DNA of 64,000 bases from Nostoc sp. TCL240-02 (GTDB lineage: Bacteria; Cyanobacteriota; Cyanobacteriia; Cyanobacteriales; Nostocaceae). The stretch spans positions 682,501-746,500 of the forward strand of contig NZ_CP040094.1 in the NCBI RefSeq assembly GCF_013343235.1, written 5' to 3'. The position numbers and the translations under genes were made by a program. Of this stretch, positions 44,544-54,276 are shown piece by piece (position 1 is the first letter of the stretch; each line of letters starts with the position of its first letter). The notes beneath the pieces were generated by a model. That model was not told the origin of the DNA. It saw nothing but the letters and a program-made list of their open reading frames with translations, and made no database searches.

Positions 44544-46043
44544 TTAAAAATCAAAGTATATGTAGGGCAAACTGCCTTCAGGAGCTAATAACCAAACAGC
44601 GTAGAAACATAGAGGGACAAAGACAAGCTTAATGGGCCAGTTAAACTCTAACTTCAGCATTCGGTTAAAGGCATAAACTACAGCCATCAGAGCAGCTAAA
44701 GTTAGCAGCACCCAAGTGAGTTGGTATTGGCTCATATTTAAAGCATCTACATAGACCTTTTGAGCAAACTGGGCATCAGCAGGATAACGCCAAAGGTGTC
44801 GGATTACTAAAGAAGAGTCTGCGAGATTCGGTAGACGGAACCAAATCCAAGAGGTAAAAACCATCAGTTGGGTCAAAAACCAAGCCACGAAGATACCTAG
44901 AGGATTTTGCCAGAATTGCTCCAGATTTTCATAGCGATCGCTCATAGCATCTGTAAGTCGATGAACCACCAAGGCTAACCCGTGGAATATGCCCCAAACT
45001 ACATAACCCAAAGCAGCACCATGCCAGATACCAGCGATTAGCATCACAGTAAATAAATTCCAGCAGGTGCGGACTAAACCCCGACGCGAACCACCCAAAG
45101 GAAAGTAGACATAGTTACGTAGCCAATCTCCGAGAGTGATATGCCAGCGCCGCCAAAATTCTCCAATACTGGTGCTGAAGTAGGGAAAATCAAAATTTTC
45201 AGGTAGAACCAAGCCGAAAAGTAAGGCACTCCCACGGGCAATATCTACGTAACCGTTAAAATCTAGATATAACTGCAAACCGTAGGCGAATGTTGCTAAC
45301 CAGAGATCGGTACTACCGGCCCGTTGTAAGTTACCAAAGCATAAATCGACAAAAATTCCCAGGTGGTCTGCAAAAATACCTTTTTTGACTGCACCTCTAG
45401 CAATTAACCACAGCGCCTCTGCTACTCTATCGGCACTGGGAAAGTCTAGCGTATTGAATTGATTTGCTAAGTTGTGATAGCGCGTAATCGGGCCGGAAAT
45501 CAGTTTGGCGAAGAATAATTTATAGGTGGCAAATTTCAGAAACTGATCGGTAGCAGGCGCACCACGATAGACATCTATTAAATAGGCAATACACTCAAAG
45601 GTGAAAAATGAAATTCCCAAAGGTGCAATCAATTTAAAAGAGCTATCTGGTGAGTTTGCTTGGATATTGAAAACAAACTTAAATAAAGGGGTTAGATACT
45701 TAAAAGCTAATAATAGTAAAACATTTAGAGCTATACCTAGCCACAAAACTTTTAGACGACGACGATTCCAGTCGCCTTGGGCAAATTGCCACTCTTCATT
45801 AGAAATTTGCCAGTCAAGAGAATGTTTTCCTGGTGATGTATTTTTCCCAATCTCTAGCCCCAAACGGAAATTGATAAACGTCAATGCTAATAGCAATGGT
45901 ATGTACTGAATATGCAAAGATGCGTAGAAAACCAAACTAGCAATTAGCAGCGTCCATAATCGTAATTTCTGTTGTGCTAAAGACCAGTAAATTCCTAAAA
46001 CACTCAACAAGAAAAGACCATAGAAAATTGATATAAAGTTCAT
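44544..46043 (-). CDS. MBOAT family O-acyltransferase (AlgI/DltB-like)
   Basis: A 499-aa protein with about ten membrane helices. The conserved block FWRRWHITLGDWLRNYVYFP (297-316) and the catalytic-type His341 in GIWHGAALGYVVWG (338-351) define the family. AlgI/DltB-type members move an acyl group across the membrane for transfer to an extracellular polymer by a partner. The likely partner is the SGNH-like DUF1574 protein encoded next to it on the same strand (103-bp gap). The polymer is unknown. Confidence 0.93.
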   Translation of the reverse strand: MNFISIFYGLFLLSVLGIYWSLAQQKLRLWTLLIASLVFYASLHIQYIPLLLALTFINFRLGLEIGKNTSPGKHSLDWQISNEEWQFAQGDWNRRRLKVLWLGIALNVLLLLAFKYLTPLFKFVFNIQANSPDSSFKLIAPLGISFFTFECIAYLIDVYRGAPATDQFLKFATYKLFFAKLISGPITRYHNLANQFNTLDFPSADRVAEALWLIARGAVKKGIFADHLGIFVDLCFGNLQRAGSTDLWLATFAYGLQLYLDFNGYVDIARGSALLFGLVLPENFDFPYFSTSIGEFWRRWHITLGDWLRNYVYFPLGGSRRGLVRTCWNLFTVMLIAGIWHGAALGYVVWGIFHGLALVVHRLTDAMSDRYENLEQFWQNPLGIFVAWFLTQLMVFTSWIWFRLPNLADSSLVIRHLWRYPADAQFAQKVYVDALNMSQYQLTWVLLTLAALMAVVYAFNRMLKLEFNWPIKLVFVPLCFYAVWLLAPEGSLPYIYFDF

Positions 46044-46049
46044 TTTTTA

Positions 46050-46084
46050 GTCATTTGTTATTTGTCATTTGTCATTTGTCAATA
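46050..46084. repeat. heptamer tandem repeat (GTCATTT)
   Basis: Five consecutive 7-bp units, GTCATTT with one GTTATTT and a final GTCAATA, make a short tandemly repeated repetitive sequence typical of heterocyst-forming cyanobacteria. It lies in the gap between the DUF1574 and MBOAT genes, just before the MBOAT start. Confidence 0.85.
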
Positions 46085-46091
46085 AATAGTT

Positions 46092-46145
46092 CTTCTTCCC
46101 CTGCCTCCCCTGCCCCTCATCCTCCACTCCCCATTCCCCTGCTCC
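46092..46145. repeat. C/T-rich repeat tract
   Basis: Units of CCCCTGCCTCCCCTG and CCCATTCCCCTGCTCCC run up to the DUF1574 stop. It is the same kind of sequence as found inside ppc (51933-51985) and, on the other strand, in the two composite repeats at 22353 and 53104. Confidence 0.75.
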
Positions 46146-49100
46146 CTACTTCACTGGCCAAGGAATCATTGGGTCATTAGCCAGCTTTTTGGAGACTTCG
46201 TATGCTCCGAAGCGGTTGAGGTGGCTGGGATCGGAGAAGTAGTCATGTGCTTTGGGCCACTTTTGGCTCAGATCCCGATAAATAAAGTTGGGGTTAGTAG
46301 CTAGACGCAACATATATTGCTGAAATTGTTGCTCATATTGTCTACGCACTGGATCTAAATAATCTGCCGTGAGAGGCATATTGACAAATACTAAGGAAAT
46401 TTTCTGAGATTGGGTAAACTGAAGCACTTCTTGAAGAGCAGCATCTTGCTGTCCTTCTACTTGGAAAGATTTATAGTCGTTGTCGTAATTTCCGGGAACT
46501 CTAGAATGTTTTTGATAGTATCTAGCAGGATTGAAGCGAATAGACAAAGGTAGAAAGCCATCAAAATCAACTGCTTGCTGGGAAATACTCTCATCTGAAG
46601 TTCCGTCTGTTAGCTGTTTTTGTGATGCAACTGTCTGATTACGACCAAATATAAGCAATTGTTTTTGCAGTAAGCCTTTAATTTGATCGCGGTTTTGATA
46701 GCTAGCAGAAAGAGATGCTAAACCCTGATTTAAAGAATCATTGACTGCTTGATATGTGCTTATCTCCTGTTTTTCTTCTTTTACCTTCTCTTCTGGCGAA
46801 CTTTCCTGATTTTCGGGCGATTCGCTGCTATTTGCTATTTTTGGGTTTTTTTGGAATGCTTGCTTATAACCAGCTGATGCAGCGATGGATTTAAAAGTAA
46901 TGTCCTCGCGTCCACCATTGAAAGCACGGGCCCCATCTGCCCAGAGAATTATTTTAGGCAGTTCTGATGGTTCCAGTACGTGACGAAGCACAAAGTCTAC
47001 AACTTGTGCAGTAGCACCGTTGATCCCAAAGTTAAACACGTCAATATTGGGATAACCCTGGGCTGCTAAAGCTTTAGAAAGTTCTGCTGGATCTACTCCT
47101 CTGAGGGCGCGAGAGGAGCCAATAATCAACACATCGGGCGGTGTACCAGTTCTCGCTAAACGCTGTTTATATAGTGCTAGCTGCTCATCTAACTGCCTGA
47201 CATTGAAACTTGGCATTTGCGATCGCGCTGCTAAAAGAATAGCTGTTGCGGTTGCTTTTTCTTTCAATGGTGCAGCTGCCAAATTCTTTGTCGAAGTATC
47301 ATCACTTTGGGTAAACTCAGAAGCATTAAATACAGAACTCTGATTTGCAGGAGATTTTGTTTTAGAAGTGCTGCTAAAAAATACCGTTTTCTCACTCTGA
47401 GTTTTTTCAGATGTTAAAGATGCCTTTTGTCCAGATGATGAAGGTAAGACACTGGCTACTTTTGGCAAACTCGGTTTAGTCTGTGCAGTAATTCGACCCA
47501 ATACCCAATCAGTTTGGAGAGTGAGTAATAATCCCAGTGTCCCCCAAACTAAAGCAATCTTAAGTCCTTGATCGTCAGGATTTTCTTCTGCCAACTGGTG
47601 GCTTTCAGTAAATAGCTGGCTTTTTAACAGGAATTTTTTCGCGGTTGCACTCGCCGTTGCTATCCAATCTCGCGCTACTTCTGTTACAAAACTTTGAACT
47701 TCTTCTGTTGTTAAGTCTGGGCGCAAAATTGGTTCACTAGTCTCAGAGGGTATTAAATCATCTACGTATTTAGAAGTGGCAGCGAATTCTGGGGTTGCTT
47801 CTGGTACTAAACGTTGGCGATGTTCAAGATCAACGCCATAGTGCCAAAAAGGTTCTTTATTCCCAGCCCGGCGACCGTATATACGTATTCCCATAATACC
47901 GGGAATTTTCAAATGGCGGATAAACTGCGTAATTTTACTTGCTACTTGTTGACGACCTGGACAAACAGGCGCATCACACATGATGTGCAGTAAATCATTT
48001 TTATTCAGTAAGAGGACGCGAATTCCACCTGTCAATAAACGCCAATCGAGGTCAGGATTGAGTAAACGCTCTAGTAAAAATGTGATGGCTGGTTCATCGC
48101 CAGTATTAGCTAAATCTAGCGGTGATGTGGCAAAGGCGGGATGGCTGGTGGCGGGTAAAGCTAGCCAATCAATCCAAGTGGGTTGCTTGTCGCCTGCTTT
48201 TTGCCCGTAGATGGTGGCGGCGAGAATGCCTTGAGGTGCGATCACTTCTAACTGGGGTACAATCGCCTCTAAACACACTGCTTTGTCTGGGATTGGTGCA
48301 GTTCCTAAAGGATCAAAAGCTGGCGTACAAAAGATATGTAGAGTTGATTCTTTTAGAGAAGCTTGGACAGCAACTTTTAATCCTGACAATACCTCAGTTA
48401 ATAGCCGAGCGATCGCTTGGATATCACCCCAACGCGCCCATTCTTTCAGCATTACCTCTGATGGTGTCAAATCGACACGCAGCAACCAATCAGGGGCAGT
48501 TTCGCCGCTCACCTGGGAAACAATTACGGCATCTTGGTAGCCAGAAAGCTTGAGATAACGCAACTTCTCTGCTATTGGTTCCGCAAGCAATGAGGCATCA
48601 GGGCTATAGCTCGACTGGCAAAATATCCACAGGCGATTTTCTTCCGGCTGAGAGTTCTTTGGCTGATATGGCTTAATCTTTGCCTGTACCGATACACCTA
48701 ACGTACTCAGAGTTTCGCTGAGATATCGAGCAATAGCTTCTGGATTGCCTTGACGTGCCAAACTTTCGTTAGAGACAATTAGCGCCCCACCCGATTGTTT
48801 TGATTTTTCTGAATCTGCTAGCAAGGCTTGCTCCACTTGCTCCAGATGCTTATCTATTTGATTCAAGTAAACCCGATGGCACCATTTGGGGCGCTGTTCC
48901 CCTTTTCTTCGGCCATAGACAAATACTTGATATATTGAGGTTTGTTCGCTGCTTGTGAGGATATCTAAGTTTGTTTGCTGTAATGCTTGCAGCAAATCAG
49001 ACAAAGTACGCCAACGCTGCGGACATTCAGTACCTTCACAAAGAATATGAAGGTCATTTCCTCGTAACCGGACTTTCACCCCAAAAGTGTTAATCCCTGT

Positions 49101-49157
49101 GGCTTGGCTTACCCATTGCACTAAGGATTGCTGGCGATCTGGTAATACTGTTTTCAT
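46146..49157 (-). CDS. DUF1574 protein with C-terminal SGNH-like domain
   Basis: A 1003-aa protein. The first 460 residues hold several repeats of a domain marked by LRGNDLHILCEGTECP, IYGRRAGNKEPFWH and similar FVYGRRKGE motifs. One membrane helix follows at about 530-548 (IALVWGTLGLLLTLQTDWVLG). The C-terminal part is SGNH-hydrolase-like: block I DVLIIGSSRALRGVDP (about 676-691) and block V SDPSHLNRFGA (about 978-988), with the Ser, Asp and His of the triad. This fits an acyltransferase partner for the adjacent MBOAT, as AlgJ/AlgX or DltD are. The N-terminal repeats are of unknown role. Confidence 0.85.
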   Translation of the reverse strand: MKTVLPDRQQSLVQWVSQATGINTFGVKVRLRGNDLHILCEGTECPQRWRTLSDLLQALQQTNLDILTSSEQTSIYQVFVYGRRKGEQRPKWCHRVYLNQIDKHLEQVEQALLADSEKSKQSGGALIVSNESLARQGNPEAIARYLSETLSTLGVSVQAKIKPYQPKNSQPEENRLWIFCQSSYSPDASLLAEPIAEKLRYLKLSGYQDAVIVSQVSGETAPDWLLRVDLTPSEVMLKEWARWGDIQAIARLLTEVLSGLKVAVQASLKESTLHIFCTPAFDPLGTAPIPDKAVCLEAIVPQLEVIAPQGILAATIYGQKAGDKQPTWIDWLALPATSHPAFATSPLDLANTGDEPAITFLLERLLNPDLDWRLLTGGIRVLLLNKNDLLHIMCDAPVCPGRQQVASKITQFIRHLKIPGIMGIRIYGRRAGNKEPFWHYGVDLEHRQRLVPEATPEFAATSKYVDDLIPSETSEPILRPDLTTEEVQSFVTEVARDWIATASATAKKFLLKSQLFTESHQLAEENPDDQGLKIALVWGTLGLLLTLQTDWVLGRITAQTKPSLPKVASVLPSSSGQKASLTSEKTQSEKTVFFSSTSKTKSPANQSSVFNASEFTQSDDTSTKNLAAAPLKEKATATAILLAARSQMPSFNVRQLDEQLALYKQRLARTGTPPDVLIIGSSRALRGVDPAELSKALAAQGYPNIDVFNFGINGATAQVVDFVLRHVLEPSELPKIILWADGARAFNGGREDITFKSIAASAGYKQAFQKNPKIANSSESPENQESSPEEKVKEEKQEISTYQAVNDSLNQGLASLSASYQNRDQIKGLLQKQLLIFGRNQTVASQKQLTDGTSDESISQQAVDFDGFLPLSIRFNPARYYQKHSRVPGNYDNDYKSFQVEGQQDAALQEVLQFTQSQKISLVFVNMPLTADYLDPVRRQYEQQFQQYMLRLATNPNFIYRDLSQKWPKAHDYFSDPSHLNRFGAYEVSKKLANDPMIPWPVK

Positions 49158-49667
49158 GGGAAGTTAACTTTACAGGAAGCGATTGTTGGGGGATAGTGCC
49201 TGCACTTGTAAACTAGAACCATAGGTCTATCACACTCTGACGTTTTTTTTTAACAATTTTGTTACCTTCGCAGCTCACAAAATCGGCCAAGATAGTCTTG
49301 TACAGGTTGTAAGTCTGACTAATATTGAGTTTTGCGTTTATTTTACTAATAGGGAGTCATAAATCAGAAGTTAGGAGAGACGCGATTCATCGCGTACAGG
49401 AGCCAGGAGTCAGAATAATTCTATATGACTGGCTGATGACTTGTCCTTTAAAGCTAGACTTGCGTTTCATTGCGCTAACGCCCCTAATAGGTGAAATAAC
49501 CAACAAGCTTATCTCATTTCAACTCCATCCCTCGATTGTTGGAGTCATCCTAATTCCTAAGTAAGTTGGCGCAAAAAAACCAAGTATATTACGAAACGTA
49601 AATAGGTTTAAAGCCCTTACCAATGACCAATGACTCCTAAATCAATTCCCATAACCAAAAATTAGCA
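49158..49667. repeat. repeat-bearing intergenic region, no gene
   Basis: About 510 bp. It holds an imperfect copy of the GAGACGCGATTAATCG palindrome (49377-49396), a following AGGAGCCAGGAGTCAGAAT word, and CCAATGACCAATGACTCC near 49620, a heptamer-repeat fragment. The open frame at 49325-49564 is made of these repeats and is not a gene. Confidence 0.65.
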
Positions 49668-49904
49668 ATGCCTCCTGCCAACCAAGAACCCTCAACTAAC
49701 CAGCCATCCAATCTTGATTTATTTACCATTCCCCAATCGTTCCTTTTACAAATAGGTACAGCGTCTATATTACTGCTGCTCATTACCGGAAAAACCACCG
49801 TAAGGGCACTAGAAAGCATAGGGGAAGCCAGTGAAGAATTGTTTCGAGGCGATCGCCTACCCATTCTCGACTTCCCAGAGGAGCGCGAAAATAATCAAAC
49901 TTAG
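49668..49904 (+). CDS. small single-helix membrane protein
   Basis: A 78-aa protein. A polar, Asn/Pro-rich start, one membrane helix (about 27-46, FLLQIGTASILLLLITGKTTV) and an acidic tail (IGEASEELFRGDRLPILDFPEERE). There is no strong ribosome site, but codon use and the ordered hydrophobic segment look real. It lies 101 bp before ppc in the same direction. The family is not recognised. Confidence 0.6.
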   Translation: MPPANQEPSTNQPSNLDLFTIPQSFLLQIGTASILLLLITGKTTVRALESIGEASEELFRGDRLPILDFPEERENNQT

Positions 49905-50005
49905 AAAATATACACCAAATAATTATTTGCTCAGGAATAACCCGATGAGCATTCAGTAGAAAACCTAGAAGCGTCAACAGTAATTAGCTTTACAAGATAG
50001 AGAAT

Positions 50006-53000
50006 ATGGGTTCCCTTTTATACTCTTCGTCTCAAACTGCGGATATATACCCGGTGTCGGAATTATTTTTGCGTCATCGTCTCCAGGTAGTGGAAGAATT
50101 GTGGGAGTCTGTTCTGAGGCAAGAATGCGGTCAAAACATGGTAGACTTGTTGCGGCAGTTGCGCGATTTGTGTTCGCCAGAAGGACAGGCAACAAATGAC
50201 CAAGCATCCTCAGCCGTCAAATTAATTGAACAACTAAATATCAACGAAGCAATCCGCGCGGCTCGTGCCTTCGCTCTGTATTTTCAGCTGATTAACATCA
50301 TAGAGCAGGAATACGAGCAAAGGCAGCAATTGAGCCGCTATGAGGCAGAAATAGAGCCTACAGATGCAGAAAGAGCATCTAATGTCAATTACTCGTCTAA
50401 TCAAAGAGAAGATGATGCGCCTCTTAGCAAGGGAATAGCAGCAGAATTGCTGGCAAAGAATTATCTCGAAAAAGCGCAAGTCAAACCAAAAGGGACTTTT
50501 GCTGCTTTGTTTCCCTATTTATTCAAATTGAATGTACCACCCCAACAAATTCAACGTCTCATTGCTCATCTGGATGTGCGCTTAGTTTTCACAGCGCACC
50601 CGACGGAAATTGTTCGTCATACCATCCGGGATAAGCAGCGACAGGTGGTACAACTCTTGCAAAAACTGGATACCTTAGAAAACCATGCTGGTGGTACAGG
50701 TGGCGGATATGCTTGGGAAGCAGCAGATGTCCGCGAACAATTGCTCGAAGAAATTCGCCTCTGGTGGCGCACCGACGAACTTCACCAGTTCAAACCTACT
50801 GTGCTAGATGAAGTAGATTATGCCCTACACTACTTCCAAGAAGTTTTATTTGATGGCATTCCTCAACTTTATAAACGTTTCAAACATACACTATCCAATA
50901 CCTTTCCTTGGCTAGAACCACCAAGTAAAAACTTTTGCTCTTTTGGCTCTTGGGTAGGCTCAGACAGGGATGGGAACCCATCAGTTACACCAGAAGTCAC
51001 CTGGCAAACAGCTTGCTATCAGCGCAAAATGGTGCTGGGAAGATATATTCAGTCAGTGAAAAATCTGATTGAATTGTTGAGTGTGTCGATGCACTGGAGT
51101 GATGTTTTACCAGATTTGCTGGAATCTCTAGAGTTAGATCAGTCCCAGTTGAGTGAGGTATATGATGCCCTGGCGCTGCGTTATCGGCAAGAACCCTATC
51201 GGCTGAAACTCGCTTATGTACTGAAACGGCTAGAAAATACTCGCGATCGCAATCTAGCTTTGTACAATCGGGAAACGCCAAAAAATCAAGATAGTCCCCT
51301 GTATCGTTCGGGAGACGATTTTTTAGCAGAACTGCGGATGATTCAGCGTAACTTGACAGAAACAGGTTTAAGCTGTCGAGATTTAGAAAATCTCATCTGT
51401 CAGGTAGAAATTTTTGGTTTTAACTTGACACAGCTAGATATCCGTCAGGAATCATCCCGCCACGCTGATGCGCTGAGTGAGATTCTACAATACCTGCAAA
51501 TATTACCTCAACCTTACAACGACCTATCTGAGGAGCAAAGAGTTGCTTGGCTTACAGGAGAACTGAAAACCCGCCGACCGTTAATTCCAGCAGAATTGCC
51601 ATTTTCTGAAAAAACCAACGATGTAATTGAAACTTTTCGCGTCGTGCGATCGCTCCAACAAGAATTTGGTCTAAATATCTGCCAAACTTACATTATCAGT
51701 ATGTGCCGCGATGTGAGCGACGTGCTAGAAGTACTACTGTTAGCCAAAGAAGCCAGGCTTTTTGACCCCGCCATAGCCGTGGGAACCATTCAAGTTGTCC
51801 CCCTATTTGAGACAGTAGAAGACTTACAACGCTCCAGAGGCGTTATGCGGAAACTATTTGAACTCCCGTTATATCGCGCTTTGTTAGCTGGCGGCTACGA
51901 ACAGACAAAAGCAGAGGATACTGATGAAAACTCATCCCCCCCTGCTCCCCTGCTCCCCTGCTCCCCTGCCTCCCCCTCCCCTCTCACCCCTAACTTGCAA
52001 GAAGTGATGCTGGGGTATTCTGACAGCAACAAAGACTCTGGTTTTTTAAGCAGCAACTGGGAAATTCATAAAGCCCAAAAATCACTGCAACAAATAGCAG
52101 AAGAATACGATATAAATTTGCGGATTTTCCACGGACGCGGCGGTTCTGTAGGGCGGGGAGGTGGCCCTGCTTACGAGGCAATTTTGGCTCAACCGGGTCA
52201 TAGTATCAATGGGCGAATCAAGATTACCGAACAAGGAGAAGTTTTGGCTTCTAAATACTCCTTGTTGGACTTGGCTTTGTACCACATGGAAACCATCACC
52301 ACTGCTGTGATTCAAGCTAGCCTGCTGCGGACAGGGTTTGATGATATTGAACCCTGGAATGAGATTATGGAAGAATTAGCAGCGCGATCGCGGCAACATT
52401 ATCGCGCTTTAATCTACGAACAGCCTGATTTTGTTGACTTCTTCCACCAAGTAACCCCCATTGAAGAAATTAGCCAGCTACAAATTAGTTCTCGTCCAGC
52501 CCGCCGTCCATCTGGTAAGAAAGATTTAAGCAGTCTGCGAGCTATTCCTTGGGTATTTAGCTGGACGCAAACCCGCTTTTTGCTTCCTTCTTGGTATGGC
52601 GTTGGCACAGCGTTACAAGAATTCTTGAATGCAGAACCAGAAGAACACTTGAAATTAATGCGCTACTTTTACGTTAAGTGGCCCTTTTTCAAAATGGTGA
52701 TTTCTAAAGCCGAGATGACTTTAGCAAAAGTAGATATGCAAATGGCACATCACTACGTTCAGGAATTGTCACAATCAGAAGATCAACTTCGTTTTGCCAA
52801 GGTTTTTGACCAAATTGCCAGCGAGTTCTATCTCACAAGAGATTTGGTGTTAAAAATCACCGATCACAATCAACTGTTAGATGGCGATCCTGTCTTACAA
52901 CGATCTGTGCAGTTACGCAATGGCACAATTGTCCCCTTGGGATTTATCCAAGTTTCCCTGCTCAAGCGCCTACGCCAGTCTATGAATACTAATGCCACTT

Positions 53001-53098
53001 CTGGAGTCATCCATTCTCGTTACAGCAAAGGCGAATTACTGCGAGGTGCATTATTAACTATTAATGGAATTGCAGCCGGGATGAGAAATACAGGGTGA
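50006..53098 (+). CDS. ppc: phosphoenolpyruvate carboxylase
   Basis: A 1030-aa enzyme that carboxylates PEP to oxaloacetate, the anaplerotic CO2 fixation step. The active-site His198 is in [13 protein letters not shown] (194-206). Also seen are [12 protein letters not shown] (about 314-325), [17 protein letters not shown] (about 668-684), the [14 protein letters not shown] loop (about 707-720) and the C-terminal RNTG. Residues about 642-662 ([18 protein letters not shown]) are an insertion encoded by a C/T-rich repeat and absent from the usual enzyme. Confidence 0.96.
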   Translation: MGSLLYSSSQTADIYPVSELFLRHRLQVVEELWESVLRQECGQNMVDLLRQLRDLCSPEGQATNDQASSAVKLIEQLNINEAIRAARAFALYFQLINIIEQEYEQRQQLSRYEAEIEPTDAERASNVNYSSNQREDDAPLSKGIAAELLAKNYLEKAQVKPKGTFAALFPYLFKLNVPPQQIQRLIAHLDVRLVFTAHPTEIVRHTIRDKQRQVVQLLQKLDTLENHAGGTGGGYAWEAADVREQLLEEIRLWWRTDELHQFKPTVLDEVDYALHYFQEVLFDGIPQLYKRFKHTLSNTFPWLEPPSKNFCSFGSWVGSDRDGNPSVTPEVTWQTACYQRKMVLGRYIQSVKNLIELLSVSMHWSDVLPDLLESLELDQSQLSEVYDALALRYRQEPYRLKLAYVLKRLENTRDRNLALYNRETPKNQDSPLYRSGDDFLAELRMIQRNLTETGLSCRDLENLICQVEIFGFNLTQLDIRQESSRHADALSEILQYLQILPQPYNDLSEEQRVAWLTGELKTRRPLIPAELPFSEKTNDVIETFRVVRSLQQEFGLNICQTYIISMCRDVSDVLEVLLLAKEARLFDPAIAVGTIQVVPLFETVEDLQRSRGVMRKLFELPLYRALLAGGYEQTKAEDTDENSSPPAPLLPCSPASPSPLTPNLQEVMLGYSDSNKDSGFLSSNWEIHKAQKSLQQIAEEYDINLRIFHGRGGSVGRGGGPAYEAILAQPGHSINGRIKITEQGEVLASKYSLLDLALYHMETITTAVIQASLLRTGFDDIEPWNEIMEELAARSRQHYRALIYEQPDFVDFFHQVTPIEEISQLQISSRPARRPSGKKDLSSLRAIPWVFSWTQTRFLLPSWYGVGTALQEFLNAEPEEHLKLMRYFYVKWPFFKMVISKAEMTLAKVDMQMAHHYVQELSQSEDQLRFAKVFDQIASEFYLTRDLVLKITDHNQLLDGDPVLQRSVQLRNGTIVPLGFIQVSLLKRLRQSMNTNATSGVIHSRYSKGELLRGALLTINGIAAGMRNTG
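51933..51985 (+). repeat. C/T-rich repeat tract inside ppc
   Basis: About 53 bp of CCCCTGCTCCCCTGCTCCCC-type sequence lies within ppc, in frame, just before the conserved [16 protein letters not shown] block. It is the complement of the GGGGAGCAGG tracts at 22353 and 53104. It encodes a Pro/Ser/Leu-rich loop. Confidence 0.9.
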
Positions 53099-53103
53099 TT
53101 GGG

Positions 53104-53258
53104 AATGGAGAGTGAGGGATGAGGGGCAGGGGAGGCAGGGGAGCAGGGGAGCAGGGGGAGATTCGTAACTCCTAACTCTTCACGGGCTAAACGCCCCGCT
53201 ACCGCTAACAGCACGGGCTAAACGCCCCGCTATCGCTAACGGAACTGTTTTGCCCAAT
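53104..53258. repeat. composite intergenic repeat, copy B
   Basis: A GGGGCAGGGGAGGCAGGGG tract, AACTCCTAACTCTTCAC, then two CACGGGCTAAACGCCCCGCT units and GCTAACGGAACTGTTTTGCC. This is the same module order as copy A at 22353-22549. It lies between ppc and the small membrane protein at 53277. Confidence 0.88.
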
Positions 53259-53276
53259 GCTCAATGCCTAATACAA

Positions 53277-53531
53277 ATGATTAAAAACAGAATTTTAATT
53301 TGCACTTTTCTGGCGCTATCATCAGGTTTTTTTGGTGCTTACACTAGTGGGCAAATCACCATAATGGTGCATAGCCAAAAATGTCAAAATCAATCTTGGG
53401 GTTTGCAGGTGATGTGCAACGCTTGGATGACACCAGGAGCAATATGGCAAGGTAGCACAACAGGACTATGGACAGGAACTATTTTAGGGGCGTTTGTTGG
53501 GGGTTTGATGACACGACAAGCTCGTGATTAA
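53277..53531 (+). CDS. small exported or membrane protein of unknown function
   Basis: About 84 aa from ATG 53277. A signal or first helix (IKNRILICTFLALSSGFFGAY), two cysteines in SQKCQNQSWGLQVMCNAW that could pair outside the membrane, and a second helix rich in Gly (GLWTGTILGAFVGGLM). An earlier in-frame start would run into the repeat element and is rejected. The family is not recognised. Confidence 0.55.
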   Translation: MIKNRILICTFLALSSGFFGAYTSGQITIMVHSQKCQNQSWGLQVMCNAWMTPGAIWQGSTTGLWTGTILGAFVGGLMTRQARD

Positions 53532-53753
53532 TCTGTTAACTACTCAATTAAACGTGAGTTAGACGAACCTTTCCCTGCCTCGAATTTTAGTTCAAGTCTT
53601 TCCCTCTCAGATTCGGAGAGGGAAGGATTTTGTGTAGTAAAACCAGGGAGTGGTTTTTTAATTCAGACAATTGCAATTAACCTTCAGCAGGAGAAAGGTG
53701 TCAGCAAGGCTGGTAAAATCTACCCATAGCAACGAAGAGCAAAGCAAATCACT

Positions 53754-54059
53754 ATGCCTACCGAAACTAACCCAGGGAATCAAACTACCACGGGTGCTGA
53801 TGCTATTGATGAAGCGATCGCACAGGGAATTGATTTTGATGGTTCTCCCATTCCGCCTGCCAAATTAGAACTTTATGGTAAAGTCATGGCGCTAGAGGGC
53901 AATAGACAGCGCAGTGGCGTATCTAATACTATGCGATCGCGCATTGTGCGAATTGGTGCAAAACACATTCCCCAAGCAGAACTCGACCAATTACTTGTAG
54001 ATGCTGATTTCGCACCCCTAAAAGAAAAAGAAATTGCCTTTTTTTATAGCGGAAAATAA
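53754..54059 (+). CDS. conserved-looking soluble protein of unknown function
   Basis: A 101-aa acidic protein with no signal or helix. The middle (DFDGSPIPPAKLELYGKVMALEGNRQRSGVSNTMRSRIVRIGAKHIPQAELDQLL) reads as an ordered helical domain and the ORF carries HIP1 octamers like its neighbours. The ribosome site is weak. No family or function is recognised. Confidence 0.65.
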   Translation: MPTETNPGNQTTTGADAIDEAIAQGIDFDGSPIPPAKLELYGKVMALEGNRQRSGVSNTMRSRIVRIGAKHIPQAELDQLLVDADFAPLKEKEIAFFYSGK

Positions 54060-54276
54060 ATATCGCAGCGCAGCACAGTCAAGGCCCATATAATTTGCGG
54101 CTACACAAACAAGTAAAGTAGCCGTGAAATTACTGTAAATAAACGAACTATTAACCCATCCATAACCTATCTGTCATCGACAATCCGGTAATCTAAATTT
54201 CTCACTGAAATGGCGTGGGCAAGGAGCTAATCCTCCAAAATGCGCTCACGATCCCCAAGAATAATCGAGGATAGAG

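Noticed and set aside
49325..49564. Forward frame of 79 codons upstream of the small gene before ppc
   Set aside because: Built from dispersed repeats (the GAGACGCGATT palindrome and neighbouring words), with no protein-like pattern.
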